Source: RHKX01 sp963784885 (lineage in GTDB: Bacteria; Actinomycetota; Thermoleophilia; Solirubrobacterales; 70-9). Taken from it: 64,000 nucleotides of DNA. Position 1 is the stretch's first letter, and each line of letters starts with the position of its first letter. Position numbers and translations under genes: made by a program. Location: contig CAWATA010000002.1 in NCBI GenBank assembly GCA_963784885.1, positions 248,001 through 312,000 on the forward strand. The letters run 5' to 3'. The notes under the pieces are model-generated. The model saw only the letters and a program-made list of their open reading frames with translations. It did no database searches and was not told where the DNA came from. Of the stretch, positions 34,112 to 42,092 are shown one piece after another.

Positions 34112-34615
34112 GTGAGAAGAATGCAAGCCGAGTACAGAAAGCTCCGGAGCGCAGCCCACGCGGACGAGCGCGCCGAGTTCGAACGCCTCTCGCGGGACCC
34201 GACGTTCCGCCATTTCCTGGCCCTGTGCATCTCGGAGCGCGCAGCCTCCGACGTCGGGCCGGTCGAGATCCGCAGCGCCGACCCGGAGGTCGTCGCCCTG
34301 GCGGCCCATTGGCTCCGGCGGTTGTCCAACGGCCGGGTCGACTTCCGGCTTCAGTTCGCCGAGGGTCAGGACGTCGTCGAGATGGTCCGGTTCTGGACGT
34401 CCCGCCTCGGGATCGGCCACGACAAGATCAGGCTCCAGCGCTGGTTTCGCAGCCGACCGGTGCCGCCGCCCGTCCGTAACGCCGAGCACGGCGTGATGAC
34501 GGTTCGCAGCAGCAATGCCAACCTTCGCATCCGGCTCCACGGATGGATGCAGCGGATCCGCGAGGAGGGCTTCCCCGAGGTGGCCCAGGAAGAGCTGTTC
34601 GAACTGGCGAGCTGA
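34112..34615 (+). CDS. LAGLIDADG-fold-like protein, catalytic motif degenerate
   Basis: 167 residues from GTG 34112 (GAGGTGG upstream; GTG 34103 and ATG 34121 are alternatives). From memory, the order 'SADPEVVALAAHWLRRL', 'RVDFRLQFAEGQDV', 'FWTSRLGIG', 'GVMTVRSSNANLRIRLHGWMQRI' matches the actinobacterial stand-alone LAGLIDADG-fold family, which normally reads 'NSDP...FWxxLxG...G...V..S..L...I.GW'. The acidic LAGLIDADG helix is changed to 'LALCISERAAS'. It ends 56 bases before tRNA-Pro. It may be a DNA-binding remnant or a regulator. Confidence 0.55.
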   Translation: MRRMQAEYRKLRSAAHADERAEFERLSRDPTFRHFLALCISERAASDVGPVEIRSADPEVVALAAHWLRRLSNGRVDFRLQFAEGQDVVEMVRFWTSRLGIGHDKIRLQRWFRSRPVPPPVRNAEHGVMTVRSSNANLRIRLHGWMQRIREEGFPEVAQEELFELAS

Positions 34616-34671
34616 CGGCCGCCACCGACGGCATCCACGGTCAAGTCGGCCGGGATAGACTCGGTCGTCCT

Positions 34672-34745
34672 CGGGGCGTAGCGGAGCCTGGTACCGCGCC
34701 TGCTTTGGGGGCAGGAGATCCCCGGTTCGAATCCGGGCGCCCCGA
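34672..34745 (+). tRNA. tRNA-Pro (TGG anticodon)
   Basis: 74 bases. Acceptor CGGGGCG (34672-34678) pairs fully with CGCCCCG (34738-34744); discriminator A. The anticodon stem CCTGC/GCAGG closes a loop TTTGGGG with TGG. T arm 'GGTTCGAATCC'. No encoded CCA. Confidence 0.97.
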
Positions 34746-34779
34746 CTCGCTCGCCTCCGCGGACCACGGAGCTGAACCG

Positions 34780-35487
34780 CTAGGTGCCGGCGTTCCCGGA
34801 ACGTGGAGCCGGTCGCCAGGAAGAGACGGCCTTGGCGACCGCGACGACCAGAAACAGCTGACCCATCAGACCCTCGGCCACGGCCATCGACTGCCCGGGG
34901 TTGCCGGCGGGGACGAGGTTGCCGAAGCCGATCGTAAGCATCGTCGTGAAGCTGAAGAAGAGGTCCTGGTCGAGAGTTCCGTCGCCGTCAGCGCCGTAGA
35001 ACGAGCTTTCCTGGACGGACCCGACGAGGTGGTAGGCGAACGCGAAGAACATCCCGATCAGCAGATACGCCGCGATCGCCCCGAGGATCGTCTCGACGTC
35101 GATGACCCGGCGCGAGACGAGGTGTCGCACGACCGCGGCGGGGGCGACGAAGTAGAGGACGCAGCTGGCGGCGGCGAGCACCGGTCCGTCGCCGCCACCG
35201 AGGCCGAAGGTTGTCGCGATCGCGGTCACCGCCGCGACGGCGAGCAGGAGGTTCGTGGCCCGGCGGACCGAGGGCCGGGCATTCGCCACCCTGAAGACGA
35301 GCCAGACGTTGAGGATCTGGGCGAAGAGGACGATCTGGCCGGCGTCCTCGTCGGCCAGCATGATGGCCAGCACGTAGGTGAGGATTATCGAGAGCAGTAT
35401 CGGGCCGTAGCTCTCACCCGAGACCAGCGCCGTGGCGAGGCGACGGCCGGGTCGCGGTTCGTCTGCCGGGTGGTCGGAGCCCTCCAT
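34780..35487 (-). CDS. Two-pore-type potassium channel protein
   Basis: 235 residues from ATG 35487. Six hydrophobic segments; the last two flank the pore helix and selectivity filter 'TTMLTIGFGNLVP' (TIGFGN, a TVGYG variant) near 195. Upstream helices ('LSIILTYVLAIMLA', 'ILGAIAAYLLIGMFFAF') resemble a voltage-sensor-like block without the charged S4. A C-terminal cytosolic RCK/TrkA domain is absent. It would conduct K+ across the membrane; gating is unknown. Confidence 0.85.
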   Translation of the reverse strand: MEGSDHPADEPRPGRRLATALVSGESYGPILLSIILTYVLAIMLADEDAGQIVLFAQILNVWLVFRVANARPSVRRATNLLLAVAAVTAIATTFGLGGGDGPVLAAASCVLYFVAPAAVVRHLVSRRVIDVETILGAIAAYLLIGMFFAFAYHLVGSVQESSFYGADGDGTLDQDLFFSFTTMLTIGFGNLVPAGNPGQSMAVAEGLMGQLFLVVAVAKAVSSWRPAPRSGNAGT

Positions 35488-35561
35488 CGCGGCGATTGAA
35501 CCGCATGGACCGGACCTTCCCGGAAACTGAACGCGGTGATGGTCCGCTCGCGGTTTCGGCG

Positions 35562-35567
35562 TAGTCT
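35562..35567 (+). promoter_or_regulatory. -10-like hexamer for the DUF2252 gene
   Basis: TAGTCT ends 7 bases before GTG 35575 with no Shine-Dalgarno sequence between, suggesting a leaderless start and supporting GTG 35575 over the earlier in-frame GTG/ATG at 35536/35539. Confidence 0.4.
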
Positions 35568-35574
35568 CCCGTTC

Positions 35575-36999
35575 GTGAAGCAACCCGACAACGCCCCTGC
35601 GGAGCCGGCCGCCAACGGTCATGCCGACTCCCGCGAGCGCGGCAAGCGTGCCCGGGAGCTCGCGACGCGGTCGAGCCACGGCCGCTGGGAGCCGGCGCCG
35701 GATCGTCCCGACCCCGTCGACGTACTCGAGGCGCAGGCCGCCGATCGGGTCGAGGAGCTCGTTCCGATCCGCTACGGGCGGATGCTGGTCTCGCCGTTCA
35801 CCTTCTTCCGCGGCGCCGCCGCGGTGATGGCCGCCGACCTCGGAGAGACGCCGAGGAGCGGGATCACAGTCCAGGCATGCGGCGACGCGCATCTCGCGAA
35901 CTTCGGCGGCTTCGCCGCACCCGATCGCCGGCTCATCTTCGACATCAACGACTTCGACGAAACGCTCCCGGGACCGTGGGAGTGGGATGTCAAGCGACTC
36001 GTTGCGAGCCTCGAGATTGCCGCACGCGACCGTGAGTTCGGTCGCAAGCAGCGAATGCTCGTGGCGCAGTCGGCGGCGACCGAGTACCGGGAGCAGATGC
36101 GCCGGCTGTCGAAGATGGGCAACCTCGAGGCCTGGTACGAGCGGGTCGACCTCGACCTGATCCGGGACCAGTTCGCCGATGCCGTCGAGGAGGAGGTGAG
36201 GGCCAACTTCGAGAAGAACCTCGCCAAGGCGCGGCGCAAGACCTCGGTCCGGGCCTTCTCGAAGCTGGCGCGCGAGGTCGACGGCCAGGTCCGGATCGTC
36301 AGCGACCCGCCGCTGATCACCCCCCTGCGCGAGCTGCTCGGGGCGGATGATCTGCAGGCGGCCGAAGGCGAATTGCGGCGCATGTTCGGCGAGTACCGCG
36401 CTTCGCTTCCGCAGGGTCTCCGCAAGCTCCTCGACCGCTACCGATTCGTCGATGCCGCTCGCAAGGTCGTCGGCGTCGGCAGCGTCGGCACCCGAGCCTG
36501 GATCGTCCTGCTGATCGGACGCGACCACGGCGACCCGCTGTTTCTGCAGATCAAGGAGGCACAACGGTCGGTGCTCGAGCCGTACACGGCGAAGAGCATC
36601 TACGCCCGCCAGGGGAGGCGCGTCGTCGAGGGCCAGCGGCTGATGCAGGCCGCCGGCGACATGCTCCTCGGCTGGATGTCGGTCGCCGGTTTCGACGGCG
36701 TTCGCCGCGACTTCTACGTGCGCCAGCTCTGGGACGCGAAGGGCTCGGCCCAGATCGACCGGATGACGCCGCGCGCGATGACCGTCTACGCGCGCCTCTG
36801 CGGCGGGGTCCTCGCCAACGCCCACGCCCGCTCCGGTGACCGGGTCGCGATCGCCGCGTACCTGGGCGGTGGCGACCAGTTCGACCGGGCGATGGTCGAG
36901 TTCGCGACCCGCTACGCGGATCAGAACGAGCTCGACTACGCGGCCCTTCGCACGGCTGCCGACTCCGGACGCATCAAGGTCGACTTCGAGACCGTCTGA
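35575..36999 (+). CDS. DUF2252 family protein
   Basis: 474 residues from GTG 35575; an earlier start at 35536 would add 13 residues. The kinase-like DUF2252 fold is shown by 'ERGKRARELATRSSHGRW', 'PFTFFRGAAAVMAADL', the diagnostic 'CGDAHLANFGGFAAP', 'FDINDFDETLPGPWEWDVKRL' and 'KSIYARQGRRVVEGQRLMQ'. Related to aminoglycoside-phosphotransferase-like kinases; substrate unknown. Cytosolic. It is divergent from the K+ channel gene. Confidence 0.93.
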   Translation: MKQPDNAPAEPAANGHADSRERGKRARELATRSSHGRWEPAPDRPDPVDVLEAQAADRVEELVPIRYGRMLVSPFTFFRGAAAVMAADLGETPRSGITVQACGDAHLANFGGFAAPDRRLIFDINDFDETLPGPWEWDVKRLVASLEIAARDREFGRKQRMLVAQSAATEYREQMRRLSKMGNLEAWYERVDLDLIRDQFADAVEEEVRANFEKNLAKARRKTSVRAFSKLAREVDGQVRIVSDPPLITPLRELLGADDLQAAEGELRRMFGEYRASLPQGLRKLLDRYRFVDAARKVVGVGSVGTRAWIVLLIGRDHGDPLFLQIKEAQRSVLEPYTAKSIYARQGRRVVEGQRLMQAAGDMLLGWMSVAGFDGVRRDFYVRQLWDAKGSAQIDRMTPRAMTVYARLCGGVLANAHARSGDRVAIAAYLGGGDQFDRAMVEFATRYADQNELDYAALRTAADSGRIKVDFETV

Positions 37000-37047
37000 C
37001 GCCGCGGCACCGCCGGCGCCGGCATTGATGTCCGGAGGCAGCGTGGA

Positions 37048-37986
37048 TCAGCCGATGAGGGCGTCCCGGACCGCCGTCATGTGGCGAATGTCGGTGCCGC
37101 AGCAGCCACCGAATACGTTCAGCGAGGGAAGGCGCGCCATCAGCTCCCGGTAGCGCTTGCCGAGATCGGCGGGGTCGCCCTCGTCGAGTTCTGGAGCTTC
37201 GTCCAGCTCGGCGTGGCTCATCTTCGACGCGTTCGCGCGCAGGCCCCTGATTCGCTGGACCCAGTCCTCGCGCCCGTCGAGAACGCCGTCGAAATGCGTC
37301 GGGTGCGCGCAGTTGATCATGAAGTAGGCGACGTTGCTCGCTTCGTCCTCGTCGAGTTCGGCAACTGCCTCTGCAAGGGGTTGTCCGCTCGGGAGCCGGC
37401 CGTCGGTCTCGACCGTGAACGAGATCGCGACGGGCATTTCGGCCTCGGCGGCGGCCCGAGCGACGCCGAGGGCCTCCTCCGCGTAGGTCATCGTCACCGC
37501 GGTGACCTGGTCGGCGGCGGTCTCCGCGAGGATCTCGATCTGCTCGGAGTGGTATTCGCGGGCGGCGTCGGGGTCGAGAGTCTCGCCCGGTGCGTAACCG
37601 TCGTCGTGAGGGCCGATGCAGCCGCTGATCACGATCGGCGTCGTGGTGGCGGACTCGTCGCGCAACTCCTCCATCAGCTCGATCGCCGCGCGGTTCGCCG
37701 CCGCGAGGCCGCGATCGTCGTAGCCGACCCGTCGCGCCCAGCGCCGGTTCGCGCGCCAGGTCGGACTCTCGAGGATGAAGCCGTGATCCCCTTCGCCGGC
37801 CAGCGCGAGGAACGGGCGATAGTAGGCGCGGAGCTCATCGCGCCCGGCCTCGTCCTTCAGCAGGTCGAAAGCGGCGAACTCCGGGAGATCGAGATTGCGG
37901 TGGAAGATCAGGTAGGTCTCGATCCCACCGTCGGTGAAGAAGAGCTCGTTCCCGAGTTGCGGCAGTTTCTCGCGGGTGGCAGCCAC
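37048..37986 (-). CDS. Homocysteine S-methyltransferase family protein
   Basis: 312 residues from GTG 37986. The TIM-barrel family starts 'LFFTDGGIETYLIF'. The zinc cysteines are in 'NCAHPTHF' near 226 and 'FGGCCGTDIRHM' near 296, and 'ISGCIGPHDDGY' is conserved. These enzymes methylate homocysteine from S-methylmethionine or a betaine donor. No methionine-pathway neighbour or riboswitch was seen. A convergent 48-base gap separates it from the DUF2252 gene. Confidence 0.92.
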   Translation of the reverse strand: MAATREKLPQLGNELFFTDGGIETYLIFHRNLDLPEFAAFDLLKDEAGRDELRAYYRPFLALAGEGDHGFILESPTWRANRRWARRVGYDDRGLAAANRAAIELMEELRDESATTTPIVISGCIGPHDDGYAPGETLDPDAAREYHSEQIEILAETAADQVTAVTMTYAEEALGVARAAAEAEMPVAISFTVETDGRLPSGQPLAEAVAELDEDEASNVAYFMINCAHPTHFDGVLDGREDWVQRIRGLRANASKMSHAELDEAPELDEGDPADLGKRYRELMARLPSLNVFGGCCGTDIRHMTAVRDALIG

Positions 37987-38066
37987 GATCGGATCCTACG
38001 TCGGCCGCCGGCTCCAGGCAAGCGTTCGCCGGAGGCGGATGGCAGGCGCGGCGGACGATTCCGCCG

Positions 38067-38756
38067 TCAGGCGGCGAGGTCGATGTCGCCCTCGAGCAGG
38101 GCGCGGGCCGACGCGATCGCTTCGTCGACGTCGCCGGATGCGATCGAGTCGCCGAGGCGCCGCAGGTCGTCCGGTCGCGCCGGCGTCAGCGCCGCCGCCA
38201 GGTCCGGCAGTGCCGTGAGTGCGCCGTTCAGCGAGTTGAGGGCGAGGCGGTAGGCGAGGTTGGCCGAGCCGTCGACGATCTGCTCCCAGAGGCGGATGTA
38301 GCCGTCGACGAGCGCGTCGTGCTCGCCGGCAACGGCCATCGCAGCCGAGGCGGCGGATCGGCGGGCGATCTCGGCCCGCTGCTCATCGTCGGCCCGCTCG
38401 GTGCAGCGCCGGACGACGTCGATGCCGACGCTCGCGCGCATCTCGAGCACGGAGCGGACGAGGTCCGGCGGCGGCGCGTCGCCCTGCCGCATCAGGTCGA
38501 GCAGCAGGTCGAGGCCGGCGCTCTGCCGCCAGTCGAGCACCCGGGTCGCGCCGCCCTGGCTGATCCGGACGAGCCCGGCCTGCTGAAGGCGCTTCAAGGC
38601 CTCGCGGACGGCGTGGCGGTTGACGCCGAGCGCTTCCGACAACGAGCGCTCCGAAGGCACCCGGTCGCCGGGTGCCAGCTCACCGTCGAGGATCTGCCCG
38701 CGCAGCCGGCGGTGCACCTCCGCGGAGGCGAGGCCGCCGTCACCGTCCGGTGTCAT
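38067..38756 (-). CDS. GntR-family regulator, FadR subfamily
   Basis: 229 residues. The N-terminal winged helix has 'RLRGQILDGELAPGDRVPSERSLSEALGVNRHAVREAL' features, and the helical FCD-like effector domain (about 90-225) contains 'EMRASVGIDVVRRC' and 'WEQIVDGSANLAYRLALNSL'. FadR-type proteins bind acyl-CoA or organic acids and repress fatty-acid or sugar-acid genes. Its target is unknown. It lies beside a divergent small membrane gene at 38858. Confidence 0.9.
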   Translation of the reverse strand: MTPDGDGGLASAEVHRRLRGQILDGELAPGDRVPSERSLSEALGVNRHAVREALKRLQQAGLVRISQGGATRVLDWRQSAGLDLLLDLMRQGDAPPPDLVRSVLEMRASVGIDVVRRCTERADDEQRAEIARRSAASAAMAVAGEHDALVDGYIRLWEQIVDGSANLAYRLALNSLNGALTALPDLAAALTPARPDDLRRLGDSIASGDVDEAIASARALLEGDIDLAA

Positions 38757-38842
38757 CGATGTCTCCCGCAGCAGGTCGCGATGGCCGTCAGAATGCCAGT
38801 TCCCCTCCCGCCCGGCCGGTTCCGGTCCATCCGAAGCGTGGA

Positions 38843-38848
38843 TAGACT
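38843..38848 (+). promoter_or_regulatory. -10-like box for the 2TM gene, likely leaderless
   Basis: TAGACT ends 9 bases before ATG 38858 with no Shine-Dalgarno sequence between. Confidence 0.4.
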
Positions 38849-38857
38849 CCGCGAGCG

Positions 38858-39130
38858 ATGGCGGAGGAGCGGGAGAACGGAGCTCGCGAGCAGGCGCTGC
38901 GGCGGCTCAAGGCCCAGCGGGCCTTACGCAGCCTGGCGATCACGTCGCTCGGCGTGCTGACGCTGATGGTCGTCATCTGGGCGCTCAGCGGCGGTGGCTA
39001 CTTCTGGCCGATCTGGGTCGTCTTCGGGCTCGGAATCGCGCTGATCACCACCGCCTGGCAGGCCTATGGGCCACGCGATCACGGGATCTCCGAGGACGAG
39101 ATCCAGCGCGAGATTGACAAGCAGCGATGA
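38858..39130 (+). CDS. 2TM-domain membrane protein
   Basis: 90 residues. A charged, helical N-terminus ('ENGAREQALRRLKAQRALR') is followed by two hydrophobic segments ('SLGVLTLMVVIWALSG', 'FWPIWVVFGLGIALI') and a polar tail. The arrangement resembles the small 2TM domain found in actinobacteria (SHOCT/2TM-like). The stop overlaps the next ATG (ATGA), so the two small membrane proteins are co-translated. Confidence 0.78.
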   Translation: MAEERENGAREQALRRLKAQRALRSLAITSLGVLTLMVVIWALSGGGYFWPIWVVFGLGIALITTAWQAYGPRDHGISEDEIQREIDKQR

Positions 39131-39378
39131 CCGACCCGCAGGCGAGCCATCACCGTGAGCATCACCTGCGGACGCCGACGAACGAGCTCCCCCACGAGCA
39201 GAAGCTGAAGCGGCAGGCCCGCCACTTGCAGATCCTCACCGGCGTGATGCTGCTGGTGCTCGCGATGCTCATCTACAGCGCCGTCTACAACCTCGACGAG
39301 TGGTCGGAGTGGGTCGTCTTCGGTGCGATCTGCGCGACGGCCGTCGGGACGATCATCGCGGTCAATTCCCACAACTGA
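39127..39378 (+). CDS. Small membrane protein, co-translated with the 2TM protein
   Basis: 83 residues. A His-rich start ('SHHREHHLRTP') and a Lys/Arg segment precede two hydrophobic helices ('LTGVMLLVLAMLIYSAVYN', 'WVVFGAICATAVGTIIAV'). The ATG overlaps the previous stop. Function unknown; the two proteins may form one complex. Confidence 0.7.
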   Translation: MTDPQASHHREHHLRTPTNELPHEQKLKRQARHLQILTGVMLLVLAMLIYSAVYNLDEWSEWVVFGAICATAVGTIIAVNSHN

Positions 39379-39456
39379 CCCGGCGCCTCGGCGAACTCGC
39401 TCGTGTCCGGCGATGGAGCCGGTGCCGGGGCGGCGCGGCTAGTGTTGTCGCAGCCG

Positions 39457-39539
39457 GCCGGAGTGGCGGAATGGCAGACGCGATCGACTCAAAATCGATT
39501 GTCCGAAAGGACGTGTGGGTTCGAATCCCACCTCCGGTA
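39457..39539 (+). tRNA. tRNA-Leu (CAA anticodon)
   Basis: 83 bases, class II with long variable arm. Acceptor GCCGGAG pairs with CTCCGGT (one G-U pair); discriminator A. Anticodon arm ATCGA/TCGAT with loop CTCAAAA, anticodon CAA. T arm 'GGTTCGAATCC'. No encoded CCA. Confidence 0.95.
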
Positions 39540-39624
39540 TCAGCAGGCCCTGGGTCGTCGTTCCCGGCTTCTCCTCGGGCGGCCCCGGGGCGAGGCTGGT
39601 CCGCCGGCCGCTAGCTTGCCTGGA

Positions 39625-40317
39625 GTGTGCGGGCGCTTCACGCTGACCAACCCGAATCCGCGACGGCTCGCCTCGCGCTTCGACCTCGATCCCGACTTCG
39701 AGATCGACGACCGGCCGCGCTTCAACATCGCGCCGACGGACCCGGTGATCGCGATCAGACGTGGCGAGGCGGACCGCAACGAGGCGGGGGTGCTGCGGTG
39801 GGGGCTGGTGCCGGGCCACTGGGCGGAGCGCAGGGGACAGCGGCCGCTGATCAACGCGCGGGCCGAGACCGTCGCCACCCAGCCGGCGTTCAAGGAGTCG
39901 TTCGAACGGCGGCGCTGCCTGATTCCGGCCGATGGCTTCTACGAATGGCGGCGGGACCCGGAGGGCAAGCAGCCGATCTGGTTCAGCCCGTCGGGCGAGC
40001 CGGGGGGAGAGCTGTTCGCGTTCGCCGGCGTCTGGGCCCGGCTGACGCGGAAGGATGAGCCGCCGATCGTCAGTTGCGCGCTGATCACCTGTCGGCCGAA
40101 CGACACCGTCCGGCCCGTGCATGACCGGATGCCGGTTGTGCTGGACCGGGACGCGGAGGGGACCTGGATCGATCCCGCCGCGAAGGTCGACGATCTGCTC
40201 GAGCTGCTGCGGCCCGCACCCGACGACGCGCTCGTGCCGCGCGAGGTCGGCGATGCGGTCAACGACGTCCGCGAGGACGGCCCGCACCTGCTCGAACCGC
40301 CGATGAAGCTTTTCTGA
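39625..40317 (+). CDS. SRAP-family (YedK/HMCES-like) DNA-protein crosslink protein
   Basis: 230 residues. The start GTG 39625 is fixed because the catalytic cysteine must be residue 2 ('CGRFTLTNPN'). Other active-site elements are 'FNIAPTDPV', 'LINARAETV' and 'GFYEWRRDPEG', plus 'PVHDRMPVVL' with the conserved His. The family covalently traps abasic sites in single-stranded DNA, protecting them from error-prone repair. Cytosolic. Stand-alone between tRNA-Leu and a membrane gene. Confidence 0.95.
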   Translation: MCGRFTLTNPNPRRLASRFDLDPDFEIDDRPRFNIAPTDPVIAIRRGEADRNEAGVLRWGLVPGHWAERRGQRPLINARAETVATQPAFKESFERRRCLIPADGFYEWRRDPEGKQPIWFSPSGEPGGELFAFAGVWARLTRKDEPPIVSCALITCRPNDTVRPVHDRMPVVLDRDAEGTWIDPAAKVDDLLELLRPAPDDALVPREVGDAVNDVREDGPHLLEPPMKLF

Positions 40318-40326
40318 GAAGGCCGC

Positions 40327-40974
40327 TCAGACGGCGGGGCTCGGCCGGGTCCCATCCCAGTCGTCGCCGTCCTCTTCGATCAGCGCGGGGTTGGCGCGCT
40401 CCTCGGGAGGGATGCCGGCCGCCGGAGCCTCGCGGCGTGGGTCGGCTGCGGTCTCGCCGCCGCCGGGCGAGGGTGGGAGTGGTCCGCGGTCACCGACCGG
40501 TCGCTCCTCCTCGACGTTCCAGGCCTGGTTGAAGCCGATCATCGCGACGATCAGCAGCAGCAGCTGGACCGGGATGACGATCAGGGTGAGCAGCCCGAGC
40601 AGAGACTCGGGCAGGGCCGGGGAATCGAGGCCGGACTTGTCGCGCGCGAACCAGCCGCCGGCCGCGACCGCGGCGAAGATGATCATCAGCACGGAGAGCG
40701 CGGCCGTCACCGGGAGGACGCCGCGGTTCCAGCGCATGACGAGCAGGGCGAAGACGATGTAGAGGAGCGCCCATCCCAGCGTCATCAGGCCGACCGTCGG
40801 GCTCTGCAGCCGCTCCCAGCCGCCGAGCGTGATGATCACGAGCAGGACCGCGGAGGCGATCAGGACGAAGGCGACGATCGCCTTCGTCGTCTTCGACTCC
40901 GGCTTGTCCCTGTTGGGGTGCCAGAGCTCGTACCCCTCCCGTGCCTCATAACCCTTTGGCATCGCGGCAAGCAT
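40327..40974 (-). CDS. Hypothetical four-helix membrane protein
   Basis: 215 residues from ATG 40974, chosen for GGAAG five bases upstream; ATG 40962 would be four residues shorter. Helices at about 33-51, 61-80, 87-105 and 127-150. The N-terminus is basic ('EGYELWHPNRDKPESKTTK') and the long C-terminus is Pro/Glu-rich and disordered. No family recognised. Confidence 0.7.
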   Translation of the reverse strand: MLAAMPKGYEAREGYELWHPNRDKPESKTTKAIVAFVLIASAVLLVIITLGGWERLQSPTVGLMTLGWALLYIVFALLVMRWNRGVLPVTAALSVLMIIFAAVAAGGWFARDKSGLDSPALPESLLGLLTLIVIPVQLLLLIVAMIGFNQAWNVEEERPVGDRGPLPPSPGGGETAADPRREAPAAGIPPEERANPALIEEDGDDWDGTRPSPAV

Positions 40975-41032
40975 ATGAACTTCCGCGGTCGCACGCTGCA
41001 ACCGGGACCCGGCGCCTAGACTGGCCCCGCGA

Positions 41033-41116
41033 GCGGGCGTGGTGAAATTGGTAGACACGCCGGCTTTAGGTGCCGGTGCTCGCAAGAGCTTGGGGGTTCG
41101 AGTCCCTCCGCCCGCA
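41033..41116 (+). tRNA. tRNA-Leu (TAG anticodon)
   Basis: 84 bases, class II. Acceptor GCGGGCG pairs with CGCCCGC; discriminator A. Anticodon stem CCGGC/GCCGG, loop TTTAGGT, anticodon TAG. Long variable arm 'TGCTCGCAAGAGCTT'. No encoded CCA. Confidence 0.96.
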
Positions 41117-41127
41117 TCCCACCCGGA

Positions 41128-41883
41128 TCACCGCTTGGGCCCGACGAAGCCGTCCAGCAGCTCGACGCCGGGGCGATGGGAGACGGAGATGTTGCGCTCG
41201 TTCGACTGCGTCCAGCGGATGCCGAGCAGGTCGCAGTGGTCGCAGAAGATCCGCCGGATATCGGACGACAGGTTGCTGAAGAAGTAGCGCGGATACTCGT
41301 ACCCGGCCACCCGTCCGCTGGGCAGTCGGATCCGGAACCGATTGACGCATCGGCACCCGTCGGAGTGGATCAGCCCGCGCAGCAGCGATTCGGGATGACG
41401 ACGAGTGATCTCCGCCTGCCACGGCTCGAGCACGATCGGCCGCTCGTGCTTGCGCCCGGGCCCGTGCTGCGGAAAGGCGAGCGGCCAGAGGGGGGAGGAG
41501 GCCGCAACCACCACCGTTTCGGACCCATTCGTTCGATTGATGCGGACATGAGCGACGATCTCGTTAATTGCGGCTTTGACCTCCTCGATGATCTCCGGGT
41601 AGGCCGCATCGCAGCTGACCGTCAGGCGCCAGCTCCGCTTGCTCGTCTGCCAGAGGGAACCATCGCCCAGGTACGACCCGAGTAGGTACGAATACGAATG
41701 CTCGTTTCGTACCTCGAAGTTGACCGGAGGCCGAAGGGTCATCGGCGCCCCATCCCTGCGACACCAGTTCGCGACGGTCGAGCGCGGAATGCCGAGGCGG
41801 CGAGCGATCGCGTACCCGCTGACGCCACTCGCAGCCAGCGATTTCACCTGCTCGTAACTACTCAGATCGTAGGTGCGGTACAC
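41128..41883 (-). CDS. HTH-LAGLIDADG stand-alone protein
   Basis: 251 residues from GTG 41883. The N-terminal HTH ('SGYAIARRLGIPRSTVANWCRR') is followed by two LAGLIDADG-like helices: 'SYLLGSYLGDGSL' near 63 and 'SLLRGLIHSDGCR' near 165, both keeping the acidic catalytic residue. 'YPRYFFSNLSSDIRRIFCDHCDLLGIRWTQ' and a final 'FVGPKR' complete the fold. It could be a free homing endonuclease or a DNA-binding regulator. It lies between tRNA-Leu (12 bases after) and tRNA-Trp (67 bases). Confidence 0.85.
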   Translation of the reverse strand: MYRTYDLSSYEQVKSLAASGVSGYAIARRLGIPRSTVANWCRRDGAPMTLRPPVNFEVRNEHSYSYLLGSYLGDGSLWQTSKRSWRLTVSCDAAYPEIIEEVKAAINEIVAHVRINRTNGSETVVVAASSPLWPLAFPQHGPGRKHERPIVLEPWQAEITRRHPESLLRGLIHSDGCRCVNRFRIRLPSGRVAGYEYPRYFFSNLSSDIRRIFCDHCDLLGIRWTQSNERNISVSHRPGVELLDGFVGPKR

Positions 41884-41949
41884 GAACGTATGTTCTCATC
41901 GCGCCCAGACGGAAGAACGAGTCGGGATCGATACGATCCGCGGCCCCCA

Positions 41950-42024
41950 GGGGCAGTGGCCAAATTGGATTAAGGCTCCGGTCTCCAAAACCGGCGATTC
42001 CAGGTTCGAGTCCTGGCTGCCCCG
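41950..42024 (+). tRNA. tRNA-Trp (CCA anticodon)
   Basis: 75 bases. Acceptor GGGGCAG pairs with CTGCCCC; discriminator G as expected for Trp. Anticodon stem CCGGT/ACCGG, loop CTCCAAA, anticodon CCA. No encoded 3' CCA end. Confidence 0.96.
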
Positions 42025-42080
42025 CTCACCGGCGTCCCCTCGCTTGACGGCACGCAGTGTCCGCTCAGCGTCAAAGCTCA

Positions 42081-42086
42081 TACCGT
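42081..42086 (+). promoter_or_regulatory. -10-like hexamer before the MFS gene
   Basis: TACCGT ends 6 bases before ATG 42093 with no Shine-Dalgarno sequence, suggesting a leaderless start. It is weaker than the other examples. Confidence 0.3.
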
Positions 42087-42092
42087 GGGCGA

